Positions 1 through 5,810 of a DNA stretch of 6,354 bases are shown piece by piece. The notes below the pieces were generated by a model that did not search any database, was not told where the DNA came from, and saw only the letters and a program-made list of their open reading frames with translations. A program made the position numbers and the translations under genes. Position 1 is the first letter of the stretch. Each line of letters opens with the position of its first letter. This DNA comes from Anoxypelagibacter sp902613655 (GTDB lineage Bacteria > Pseudomonadota > Alphaproteobacteria > Pelagibacterales > Pelagibacteraceae), in the NCBI GenBank assembly GCA_902613655.1, contig CACMHR010000023.1:1-6354 (forward strand), in the 5' to 3' direction.

Positions 1-361
1 TTCTTTCTCTAAATTCCAATTTTTTTAATCCCTTAATTTCCATTAATTCTATTTTTTCAGCTTTTTTTGCTATTGATTTTAATGGTTTTTTTAAAAAATT
101 TTCTAAGTCTTCGCCAACCCAAAATATTAAGTCAGCATTTTGTAGCATTTTTGCGTGCGATGGCTTTAAAGCAAATCCATGCGGTGAAGCATAACCATCT
201 ACTATTAAATCTGGTTTGCCTACTCCATCCATTAAATAACTTGCTAATGAGTGTATAGGTTTTATTGACGTAACTACTTTAAGATCAGCATTTGCTGGTG
301 AAAAAATAGCTAAAAGAGATAATAATGATACTATTAGTGGTAATTTTTTAATATTTTTCAT
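1..361 (-). CDS. znuA: ZnuA, periplasmic zinc-binding protein of the ZnuABC transporter (5' part only)
   Basis: Reading the minus strand from the ATG at 361-359 gives 120 codons that run off the left edge, so the C-terminal part is missing. Residues 1-25 form a typical Sec signal peptide (basic MKNIKK, hydrophobic core, SPANA before the likely cut), placing the product in the periplasm. The mature start has the cluster A-I substrate-binding protein pattern: VVTSIKPIHSLA near 29-40, SPHGFALKPS at 59-68 with His61 matching the first zinc-ligand histidine of ZnuA, then LQNADLIFWVG near 73-83. By family knowledge it captures Zn2+ and hands it to ZnuB. The His-rich loop and the later zinc histidines would lie beyond the edge. 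It is divergent from znuC across a gap with Zur-box-like palindromes, which fits zinc repression. No strong ribosome binding site precedes the ATG. A manganese-type paralogue is possible but unlikely next to znuCB-zur. Confidence 0.93.
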   Translation of the reverse strand, partial: MKNIKKLPLIVSLLSLLAIFSPANADLKVVTSIKPIHSLASYLMDGVGKPDLIVDGYASPHGFALKPSHAKMLQNADLIFWVGEDLENFLKKPLKSIAKKAEKIELMEIKGLKKLEFRER

Positions 362-365
362 AATG

Positions 366-394
366 TTGATGTATTAAATTTGTTATAATATAAC
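366..394 (+). promoter_or_regulatory. Candidate promoter of znuC-znuB-zur-acpS
   Basis: A -35-like TTGATG (366-371) lies 17 bases before a -10-like TATAAC (389-394), giving a predicted start near 400 and a leader of about 35 bases. The -10 lies inside the first Zur-box-like palindrome, as expected for a repressed promoter. The region is very AT-rich, so -10 matches arise easily. No equally good promoter was found for znuA on the other strand: TTGACT (425-420) has only weak -10 partners. Confidence 0.45.
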
Positions 395-396
395 GT
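380..396. promoter_or_regulatory. Zur box 1 (zinc-uptake repressor operator)
   Basis: The core GTTATA-A-TATAAC (382-394) is a perfect 6-1-6 inverted repeat. It resembles the operator I recall for alphaproteobacterial Zur, a TGTTATA palindrome around one central base. It lies between divergent znuA and znuC and covers the candidate -10 of the znuC operon. Assignment to Zur rests on the pattern and on zur being three genes downstream. Confidence 0.75.
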
Positions 397-397
397 T

Positions 398-414
398 ATG
401 TAATATTATAACAT
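398..414. promoter_or_regulatory. Zur box 2 (zinc-uptake repressor operator)
   Basis: ATGTAATA-T-TATAACAT is an inverted repeat with 7 of 8 arm positions paired around one central base. Its centre (406) is 18 bases from that of box 1 (388), so two Zur dimers could bind side by side. The outer half-sites of the two boxes (381-391 and 403-413) are exact reverse complements, and a smaller palindrome ATAACGTTAT (390-399) bridges the boxes. The second box may serve the znuA side of the divergent promoter. Confidence 0.7.
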
Positions 415-434
415 TTTGAAGTCAAGCGATAAAA

Positions 435-1181
435 ATGAACTCAAATCAAAATATCTTAGTAAAATTAAAAAAAGCTAGTTTTCGTATAAATAATAAATGG
501 CTTGTTAAAGATGTATCTCTACAGATTGAAAAAGGTAGAATAGTTACTCTTATTGGTCCGAATGGTTCTGGAAAAAGCACGACAGCAAAAATTGCCTTGG
601 GAATCTATAAAAAAATTGATGGAAAAGTTGAAAAATATACAAATAAAGTTGGATATGTTCCTCAAAAAATTTCAATTGATTGGACATTACCGCTAAGAGT
701 AAGAGATTTTATAATACTTACTGAAAATCTGAAAGAAGAAGCTATTAATGATGCTCTATCATTAACAGGTGTTATACATCTTAAAGATAAAAATTTAGGA
801 GACTTATCAGGTGGGGAATTTCAAAGAGTGTTGATTGCAAGAGCTATTTCAAAAAAACCAGAACTATTAGTTCTTGATGAACCAGTACAAGGGGTAGATT
901 TTACGGGTGAAATTGCTTTATACAAACTTATAAAGAAAATTTCCGATAAACTAAATTGTGGAATTTTATTAATTTCTCACGACTTGCATACTGTAATGAG
1001 TGCAACGGATCACGTTGTTTGCCTAAATGGTCATGTGTGTTGTTCAGGATCTCCAATAGAGGTTGCAAAAAATGATGAATATAAAGCTTTATTCGGAGAA
1101 CAGGCTTCTCAAATATTATCAAGATACGAACATAGACACGATCATATTCATACAAATGAAGGTAAAATAAAAAAAAATTAA
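435..1181 (+). CDS. znuC: ZnuC, ATP-binding subunit of the zinc ABC transporter
   Basis: This 248-residue ABC ATPase powers zinc import through ZnuB at the inner face of the cytoplasmic membrane. All the nucleotide-binding motifs are present: Walker A GPNGSGKST at 41-49, Q-loop Gln77 (VPQK), signature LSGGE at 124-128, Walker B LLVLDEP at 144-150 and the H-loop His182 in SHDLH. The SHDLHTVM stretch and the HVVCLNGHVCC run are typical of ZnuC and related metal-importer ATPases. The C-terminus has a short His-rich tail (HRHDHIH, 233-239) that may bind zinc. The ATG at 435 has only a weak ribosome binding site, but the N-terminus aligns well with the family. The stop codon abuts the znuB ATG, so translation of the two is probably coupled. 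It is the first gene of the rightward operon behind the Zur-box-like sites. Confidence 0.96.
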   Translation: MNSNQNILVKLKKASFRINNKWLVKDVSLQIEKGRIVTLIGPNGSGKSTTAKIALGIYKKIDGKVEKYTNKVGYVPQKISIDWTLPLRVRDFIILTENLKEEAINDALSLTGVIHLKDKNLGDLSGGEFQRVLIARAISKKPELLVLDEPVQGVDFTGEIALYKLIKKISDKLNCGILLISHDLHTVMSATDHVVCLNGHVCCSGSPIEVAKNDEYKALFGEQASQILSRYEHRHDHIHTNEGKIKKN

Positions 1182-1985
1182 ATGTTAGAAGATTTTTTTG
1201 TAAGAGCTTTAATAGCTGGACTCGGTATTGCAATTGTAACGGGGCCCCTTGGATGTTTCGTTATATGGAGACGGTTATCATATTTTGGCGATACTCTTGC
1301 TCACTCTGCTTTACTTGGAGTTACACTCGCTTATACTTTAGAATTTAATATTGCTATTTCAGTATTTATAATTTCATCTTTAATTGCGTTAATTCTTATA
1401 GATTTACAAAAAAGAACTAATCTGCCAGGTGATGCTTTACTAGGGCTTTTAGCTCATTCATCTTTAGCAGTTGGACTAGTTGTTATTGGATTTTTAACAT
1501 TCATTAGATTCGATATCATGGGATTATTATTTGGAGACATATTGGCAGTTACAATTGTAGATATATTCATTATATGGATAGGAGGTCCATTAATACTAAT
1601 AATTCTCAAATTGATATGGAAACCTTTATTTGCCTCAACGGTAAACTACGAATTGGCAGAAGCTGAAGGCTTAAATCCTGACAGAGCTAAAGCCATATTT
1701 ACAATTTTAATGGCAGCTATCATTGCTATTTCAATAAAAATGGTTGGATTATTATTAATTACAGGAATGTTGATTATACCAGCTGCAATGGCTAGAAATA
1801 TTTCTTCAAGCCCACAAATGATGGTAATTTATTCAGTGATTGGAGGATTGTTATCTGTAATTATTGGTTTGTTAACTTCTTTAGAATTTAATACAGCTTC
1901 AGGACCTTCAATTATAGCAGCTGCCTTATTCCTATTCATACTTTCATTATTAAAAATTAAACAATCGATTAAATTGAAAAATTAA
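1182..1985 (+). CDS. znuB: ZnuB, membrane permease of the zinc ABC transporter
   Basis: This 267-residue, strongly hydrophobic protein belongs to the ABC-3 family of zinc/manganese permeases. It has about seven or eight membrane segments and begins with the family's N-terminal pattern (RALIAGLGIAIVTGPLGCFV, then RRLSYFGDTLAHSALLG). EAEGLNPDRAK at 160-170 matches the cytoplasmic loop that docks onto the ATPase, and TASGPSI at 238-244 is a conserved C-terminal motif. Length is normal for the family. The start is fixed by the direct TAA-ATG junction with znuC. It forms the channel that receives Zn2+ from ZnuA and is driven by ZnuC. Specificity for zinc rather than manganese is inferred from the adjacent zur and the Zur-box-like sites. 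Confidence 0.96.
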   Translation: MLEDFFVRALIAGLGIAIVTGPLGCFVIWRRLSYFGDTLAHSALLGVTLAYTLEFNIAISVFIISSLIALILIDLQKRTNLPGDALLGLLAHSSLAVGLVVIGFLTFIRFDIMGLLFGDILAVTIVDIFIIWIGGPLILIILKLIWKPLFASTVNYELAEAEGLNPDRAKAIFTILMAAIIAISIKMVGLLLITGMLIIPAAMARNISSSPQMMVIYSVIGGLLSVIIGLLTSLEFNTASGPSIIAAALFLFILSLLKIKQSIKLKN

Positions 1986-1990
1986 AGGAG
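1984..1990 (+). promoter_or_regulatory. Ribosome binding site of zur
   Basis: AAAGGAG ends 10 bases before the ATG at 2001 and overlaps the znuB stop codon. It is the strongest Shine-Dalgarno match in the window and favours the ATG at 2001 over the in-frame ATG at 2010. Confidence 0.75.
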
Positions 1991-2000
1991 AATCAGTACA

Positions 2001-2408
2001 ATGACTAAAATGCATAAAGAAAATAATCTTACAAAAAATCAGCAAATAGTTCTTGATTTAATTGAAAAATCAAGAGAACCGGTTAAAGCTTATTCAATAT
2101 TATCTAATGTAAAAAAAAAGGGTATCAAAGCACCTCCTCAAGTTTATAGAGCTTTAGAAAAATTAATCAAAGTTGGAAAAATTCATAAAGTAGAAAGTAA
2201 AAATGCTTTTGTGGTCTGTAAAAATACGAATTGCGAAGTTTCAAATGCAACCGCTTTCTCAATATGTCAAGCTTGTGAAAAAGTTACTGAGATAATTAAT
2301 TCCAAACTTTCTAAATATCTAAAAAGTTTTCAAGATAATACTGGTATGAAGTATAAAAAATATAATCTTGAATTTTTTGGCTTATGTCAAAAATGTAAAT
2401 CGAAATAG
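2001..2408 (+). CDS. zur: Zur, zinc-responsive Fur-family repressor
   Basis: This 135-residue Fur-family protein should act as a cytoplasmic dimer that binds DNA when loaded with zinc. The N-terminal winged helix includes AYSIL (30-34) and PPQVYRALEKL (45-55), the recognition region, followed by GKIHKVESKNAFVVC (59-73), very close to E. coli Zur. Two CxxC pairs (Cys89/Cys92 and Cys129/Cys132) match the structural zinc site. For the regulatory site, His62, Cys73 and Glu97 align with E. coli His77, Cys88 and Glu111. The fourth ligand, E. coli His96, has no counterpart: there is no histidine between 73 and 89, though Cys78 is nearby. The protein also lacks the His-rich tail of the E. coli protein. 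It follows znuB by 15 bases and probably represses its own operon and znuA. Fur, Mur or PerR identity is unlikely given the sequence and context. Confidence 0.93.
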   Translation: MTKMHKENNLTKNQQIVLDLIEKSREPVKAYSILSNVKKKGIKAPPQVYRALEKLIKVGKIHKVESKNAFVVCKNTNCEVSNATAFSICQACEKVTEIINSKLSKYLKSFQDNTGMKYKKYNLEFFGLCQKCKSK

Positions 2409-2409
2409 A

Positions 2410-2796
2410 ATGAATATATTTGGAATAGGTTCAGATTTAGTAAATATTAAGAGAATTCAGGGTATTTTAAGAAAAAATCGAAATTTTAAAAACAGGGTTT
2501 TTTCAAAAAAAGAAATTGTTATAGGTTCAAAAAAAAGTAATCAGCCTAACTATTACGCAAAAAGATTTGCTGCGAAGGAAGCTTTTTCTAAAGCTTTAGG
2601 AACAGGGATATCAAAAGGATTAAGTTTTAAAGATATTGAAATTCTTAACAATAAGAAAGGTAAGCCAATTTTAAATATTAACGGTAAAAGTAAAAAAATT
2701 GTAAAAAAATTGATTAAAAAAAGATTTAAAACTTTTGTATCTTTATCAGACGAAAAATCACACGCAATAGCTTCGGTTATTATATCAATTAACTAA
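2410..2796 (+). CDS. acpS: AcpS, holo-[acyl-carrier-protein] synthase
   Basis: This 128-residue enzyme moves the 4'-phosphopantetheine arm of coenzyme A onto a serine of acyl carrier protein, switching ACP on for fatty acid synthesis. The family motifs are intact: GIGSDLVNIKRI at 5-16 with the Mg2+ ligand Asp9, RFAAKEAFSKALGTG at 52-66 with Glu57, and a C-terminal VSLSDEKSHAIASVI. Length is normal. The ATG at 2410 is chosen because AcpS proteins begin just before GIGSD; an in-frame ATG at 2368 would add 14 unrelated residues and overlap zur. Only one base separates the zur stop from this start, so the gene is probably read by ribosomes finishing zur. This is unusual company: I recall acpS in alphaproteobacteria as a rule beside pdxJ, lepB and rnc. 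The stop overlaps that of the convergent epimerase gene. Confidence 0.95.
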   Translation: MNIFGIGSDLVNIKRIQGILRKNRNFKNRVFSKKEIVIGSKKSNQPNYYAKRFAAKEAFSKALGTGISKGLSFKDIEILNNKKGKPILNINGKSKKIVKKLIKKRFKTFVSLSDEKSHAIASVIISIN

Positions 2797-3848
2797 TTAC
2801 TTTTTTTTATTTTATTTAAGATTTTCTTAATTTTAAACGATAAGCTTTTTTTTATTTTCTTTAAAACTTTACCTTTTTTGTGTGCATTTATTATTTGGTC
2901 TTCCCAATAATTCTTTTCGGTATCATCTGGTATTTGATTTTTCCTGTACATCGAGTCAATTACTTGTTTCATGCCCTCTTTCATTAAATATTTTGGTTTA
3001 AATTCAGGAACATCTTTGGCTATTTTCTTGGATGAATAGTTTATGTCCTTTGAAAAAATGTTATTTAGTAAATCAAGATTTGGAATATTCAATTTTCTAA
3101 GATTTGAAAATGGAACTTTAACAAGTTCAACTTGTTTGCCAATAATTTCCATTGCCATATTATGATAATCTTTCCAATTTGTAGCTTCTTGTGAGGTAAG
3201 AATGTATTTTTGTCCAATACAATGTTTCTTTCCTATAATGCCTTCAAAAGCCAGCGCGGCATCATCTGCATGAAGAAATTGATGCCTTGTGCTTCCATCA
3301 TCTGCAATGATTAAGGGTTTGCCTTTTTTTATTCTGTCTATCCAGGAGAAATCTGTTGATCCTACTTGTCTTAATAAACCAGAATTAGGACCATAAACAG
3401 TTGATGGTTTTACAATTGTTACTGGAAAACTTTTTTTTTCAAATTCTTCTTTAAAAATTAATTCAGCCTCAGCTTTATAGTGTCCATAACTATCGTAAGG
3501 TTGGGTTGGAAAATTTTCATTTACCTCTGTTGAAATATTTTTATTACCGTATGTAACAACAGTTGAACACATTATGTAATGTTTTACTCCTTTGAAAGCC
3601 TCAATACTACTCTTGGCCTCAAGATGATTAAAACATAACATATCGATAGCAACATCAAAATTTTCTTTTTGAATTTTTTTTTCAAAATTTTCAAAATCAG
3701 ACCGGTCACCCTTTATTAATCGAACGTTTTTTGGTAAACTACCTCTGAGGCCTCTATTAAAACAAACCACTTCATGTTTACTTTTAATAAGAAGATCAAC
3801 AATACTTGAGCTAATATTACCTGTTCCGCCGACAATGCAAATTTTCAT
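2793..3848 (-). CDS. NAD(P)-dependent epimerase/dehydratase (extended/atypical SDR), sugar-type, with basic C-terminal tail
   Basis: This 351-residue protein has an N-terminal Rossmann fold with the nucleotide-binding loop VGGTGNIS (6-13); the third glycine of GxxGxxG is Ser13. The active-site pattern is STVVTYG (95-101) and Tyr121-x-x-x-Lys125 in SYGHYKAEAE. KPSTVYGPNSG (147-157) and HQFLHADDAALAFEG (189-203) are typical of NAD-dependent epimerase/dehydratases, closest in style to CSP41-like members. The substrate is unknown, probably a sugar or nucleotide sugar. Residues 324-349 form a tail with 13 lysines that is predicted to be amphipathic and includes IKKILNKI (340-347), a pattern also found at the N-termini of the two neighbouring enzymes. 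The gene starts 7 bases after the stop of the Gfo/Idh/MocA gene, so the two probably share a transcript. Its TAG overlaps the acpS stop on the other strand. Family assignment is firm; function is not. Confidence 0.9.
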   Translation of the reverse strand: MKICIVGGTGNISSSIVDLLIKSKHEVVCFNRGLRGSLPKNVRLIKGDRSDFENFEKKIQKENFDVAIDMLCFNHLEAKSSIEAFKGVKHYIMCSTVVTYGNKNISTEVNENFPTQPYDSYGHYKAEAELIFKEEFEKKSFPVTIVKPSTVYGPNSGLLRQVGSTDFSWIDRIKKGKPLIIADDGSTRHQFLHADDAALAFEGIIGKKHCIGQKYILTSQEATNWKDYHNMAMEIIGKQVELVKVPFSNLRKLNIPNLDLLNNIFSKDINYSSKKIAKDVPEFKPKYLMKEGMKQVIDSMYRKNQIPDDTEKNYWEDQIINAHKKGKVLKKIKKSLSFKIKKILNKIKKSN

Positions 3849-3855
3849 AAAATTC

Positions 3856-4929
3856 TTAAATTTTTTCTGCTAATTCCATTTTATTTGAATTTTGACTTTT
3901 AATTGCAGCTTCAATTAATGCTTGAGTATTAAGAGACTCTTCATAACTTGATCTTATGTAACTTTTATTATTTTCTTCTATTGATTTAAGCCAAGCAGAA
4001 ATCTTATCGAGACCACCCAAATCATTGTTTGGACCAAATTTTTCATTTAATTTTTTTCCCTCAAACGTACCTTTAATAACTTTTTCAGTTGCATTTGCTT
4101 CCAATCTCAAATTTGGACCTATTAGTTCTAGGTCCCATTTAGTAACGTCGTGTCCACAATGATTAGTGTGTGAACCAAATATTCCATTATCAAGTTCATA
4201 AATTAGTTGTAAGGAATTTTCAGCATCAATATTATTATTATAATTAACCATATTTTTTACCCCCATTGATGCAGCTCTGATTGGTTTTGGATTGTTCAAA
4301 ATGTATCTTACACAATCTAATAAATGAATAGCTTGCTCAGCATATGGTCCTCCACTAATTTTTTTTTGTAAATACCACTCGGGTACCTGTATTACTGGAT
4401 AATAACCAATTGTAAGCTTTGTTCTTACTAGATGAATTTCTTTTCCCTCAATTAATTTTTTTAATTTTTCATAACGAGGATCATATCTTGACTGAAATCC
4501 AACGGATGAAATTATACCTGAATTTTTTATATAATTTAAACATTCGCGACCCATTTTAAGATCGTAAGCCGGGGGTTTTTCAACAAAGATATTTATTTTT
4601 TTATCACAAGCTTGTTTTATTGGTTCTGTTCTTACTGTTGGAATAGTAGAAATTAAGACTCCATCCATTGAGAATTTAAAAAAATCTTCAATCTTTTCTG
4701 TGCAATTGTTTGTATTTGTTATTTGAGCTAATTTTTTAGCAGCATCAATTTTAATATCATGTACAACTTCAATTTTTGCACCTGCAGATATGACCTGTTT
4801 GGCTAAGAGAGTAGCTTGTGCACCAGCTCCAAAAATACCAATTTTAAGAGGTTTAGATAATTTAAAGTTATTTACAGAACTATTTGTTTTGAAAATTTTT
4901 TTAAATATTTTTTTTAAGCCCATAGCCAT
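3856..4929 (-). CDS. Gfo/Idh/MocA-family NAD(P)-dependent oxidoreductase with basic N-terminal extension
   Basis: This 357-residue enzyme has the two-domain layout of the glucose-fructose/inositol/MocA oxidoreductases. The Rossmann domain starts at KIGIFGAGAQA (29-39). The family's EKP motif is at 117-119 (VEKPPAYD), with Lys118 the expected catalytic lysine. GGPYAEQAIHLLD (193-205) matches the active-site segment, with His202 the likely catalytic histidine; Glu198 sits where most members have Asp. The C-terminal domain includes SHTNHCGHD (253-261). Such enzymes oxidise or reduce a hydroxyl of a sugar, inositol or nucleotide sugar; the substrate is unknown. About 26 residues precede the fold and begin MAMGLKKIFKKIF, a strongly amphipathic lysine-rich segment. 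Start: ATG at 4929 or, two codons later, at 4923; neither has a clear ribosome binding site, and both keep the extension. The epimerase gene follows 7 bases downstream, and a classical SDR is divergent upstream. Confidence 0.9.
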   Translation of the reverse strand: MAMGLKKIFKKIFKTNSSVNNFKLSKPLKIGIFGAGAQATLLAKQVISAGAKIEVVHDIKIDAAKKLAQITNTNNCTEKIEDFFKFSMDGVLISTIPTVRTEPIKQACDKKINIFVEKPPAYDLKMGRECLNYIKNSGIISSVGFQSRYDPRYEKLKKLIEGKEIHLVRTKLTIGYYPVIQVPEWYLQKKISGGPYAEQAIHLLDCVRYILNNPKPIRAASMGVKNMVNYNNNIDAENSLQLIYELDNGIFGSHTNHCGHDVTKWDLELIGPNLRLEANATEKVIKGTFEGKKLNEKFGPNNDLGGLDKISAWLKSIEENNKSYIRSSYEESLNTQALIEAAIKSQNSNKMELAEKI

Positions 4930-4985
4930 TTATATATTTAAATGTTGAAATTGACCAATTAAAAAATTAAGGTGATATTGTCTAA
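4930..4985. promoter_or_regulatory. Divergent intergenic gap between the oxidoreductase and SDR genes
   Basis: These 56 AT-rich bases separate two divergent units, so promoters for both should lie here or reach into the gene starts. I see only weak elements, such as TTGACC (4951-4956) with GATATT (4974-4979) 17 bases on, which would start transcription almost at the SDR ATG and leave its ribosome binding site unused. No operator-like inverted repeat and no Zur-box-like sequence was seen. Confidence 0.3.
4969..4975 (+). promoter_or_regulatory. Ribosome binding site of the SDR gene
   Basis: AAGGTGA ends 10 bases before the ATG at 4986. It matters because it supports this start, and so the reality of the roughly 35-residue N-terminal extension that most classical SDRs lack. 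Confidence 0.65.
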
Positions 4986-5804
4986 ATGCTTAAAAAAATT
5001 TTAAACAAATTTTTAAAAAAATCCGATAAAGGGCAAGAAGTTCAAGTTGAGCCAGAAAAAATTTTATATCAATCTTCAAATCGTCTCAAAGGGAAAAACG
5101 CTATTATAATTGGTGGAGGAAAAGGAATAGGTAAAGCTATAGCCACTAGATTTGCAGAGGAAGGCGCAAAAATTATAATTAATTCTAGATCTAAAACAGA
5201 TTTGGAAAATGTAAAAAAAGAAATCCAAAATAATAAGGGTGAATGTTCGTGTTTTGTTGGAGATATTACTGACTTAAAAATAATTCAAAATTTATTTTTA
5301 GAGTCAAAATCTAAACTTGGTAAATTGGATATTTTAATCAATTGTGCTGGTACTGTGGATTTTGGTTCCATTGAAAGTTTCCCTTTAAATAAATTTGAAA
5401 AAATTATGGATCTGAATGTCAAATCTGTATTCAGTTGTATCCAAGAGGCAATAAAAATGATGAAAAGTGATGGTGATGAAGGAAAGATTATCACTATTGG
5501 TTCAATCGCTTCAAAATGGACTGGTAGAGGTGGTGATGGCTCCTACTCTGCAAGTAAGTATGCTGTCTATGGAATGATTGAATCGATTGCGCGTCAACTT
5601 CATGGATCTGGTTCAAATATAGCTGTAGGATTAATTTGCCCTGGTGTTGTTGATACGACATTAACAAATCCTGATAAAGATCAAAAACCCAATTGGATGA
5701 GACCCACAACAATAGCTGACTCTGTTTTACACATGGTAACGGCTCCTAAAAATGTAAATATTTTTGATTTAACAATTTTTGGAATGGACGAAAAACCCTG
5801 GTAA
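4986..5804 (+). CDS. Classical short-chain dehydrogenase/reductase (SDR) with basic N-terminal extension
   Basis: This 272-residue protein is a classical SDR. The cofactor loop is GGGKGIG at 43-49 (TGxxxGIG type), Asp93 in GDITD contacts the adenine ring, and NCAG (119-122) is the structural motif. The catalytic tetrad is Asn144, Ser173 (IGSIAS), Tyr187 and Lys191 (YSASK), followed by CPGVVDT. Arg68 after the second strand (NSRS) may favour NADP(H). It should interconvert an alcohol and a ketone; the substrate, plausibly a sugar derivative given the neighbours, is unknown. Most family members start about 10 residues before the glycine loop, but this one has about 35 more residues, beginning MLKKILNKFLKKS, amphipathic and lysine-rich, then a polar linker. 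The upstream AAGGTGA supports this start, and no other in-frame ATG precedes the fold. The next gene begins 6 bases after the stop, so the two are probably co-transcribed. Confidence 0.9.
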   Translation: MLKKILNKFLKKSDKGQEVQVEPEKILYQSSNRLKGKNAIIIGGGKGIGKAIATRFAEEGAKIIINSRSKTDLENVKKEIQNNKGECSCFVGDITDLKIIQNLFLESKSKLGKLDILINCAGTVDFGSIESFPLNKFEKIMDLNVKSVFSCIQEAIKMMKSDGDEGKIITIGSIASKWTGRGGDGSYSASKYAVYGMIESIARQLHGSGSNIAVGLICPGVVDTTLTNPDKDQKPNWMRPTTIADSVLHMVTAPKNVNIFDLTIFGMDEKPW

Positions 5805-5810
5805 GTTTTT

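Noticed and set aside
67..258. Open frame of 63 codons on the plus strand near the left edge
   Set aside because: It lies opposite the clear znuA reading frame with its signal peptide and zinc-binding motif, and its translation resembles no family I know.
928..1233. Open frame of 101 codons on the minus strand across the znuC/znuB junction
   Set aside because: It is antisense to the conserved C-terminus of ZnuC and the start of ZnuB and shows no motif, so it is a shadow frame.
2111..2122. A9-GGG run in zur that resembles a ribosomal slippery sequence; a similar A9 run occurs at the end of znuC (1169-1177)
   Set aside because: The normal frame gives full-length, motif-complete proteins, no stimulatory structure follows, and A-runs are expected in DNA this AT-rich.
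2368..2409. Longer start for acpS at the in-frame ATG at 2368
   Set aside because: The extra 14 residues overlap the conserved CxxC end of Zur in another frame, and AcpS proteins begin right before the GIGSD motif at 2410.
2797..2880. T-rich tracts after acpS that might be a terminator
   Set aside because: They are the lysine codons of the epimerase tail on the other strand, and no GC-rich hairpin precedes them.
5285..5712. Two open frames of 69 and 72 codons on the minus strand inside the SDR gene
   Set aside because: Both are antisense to catalytic motifs of the SDR and have no recognisable features.
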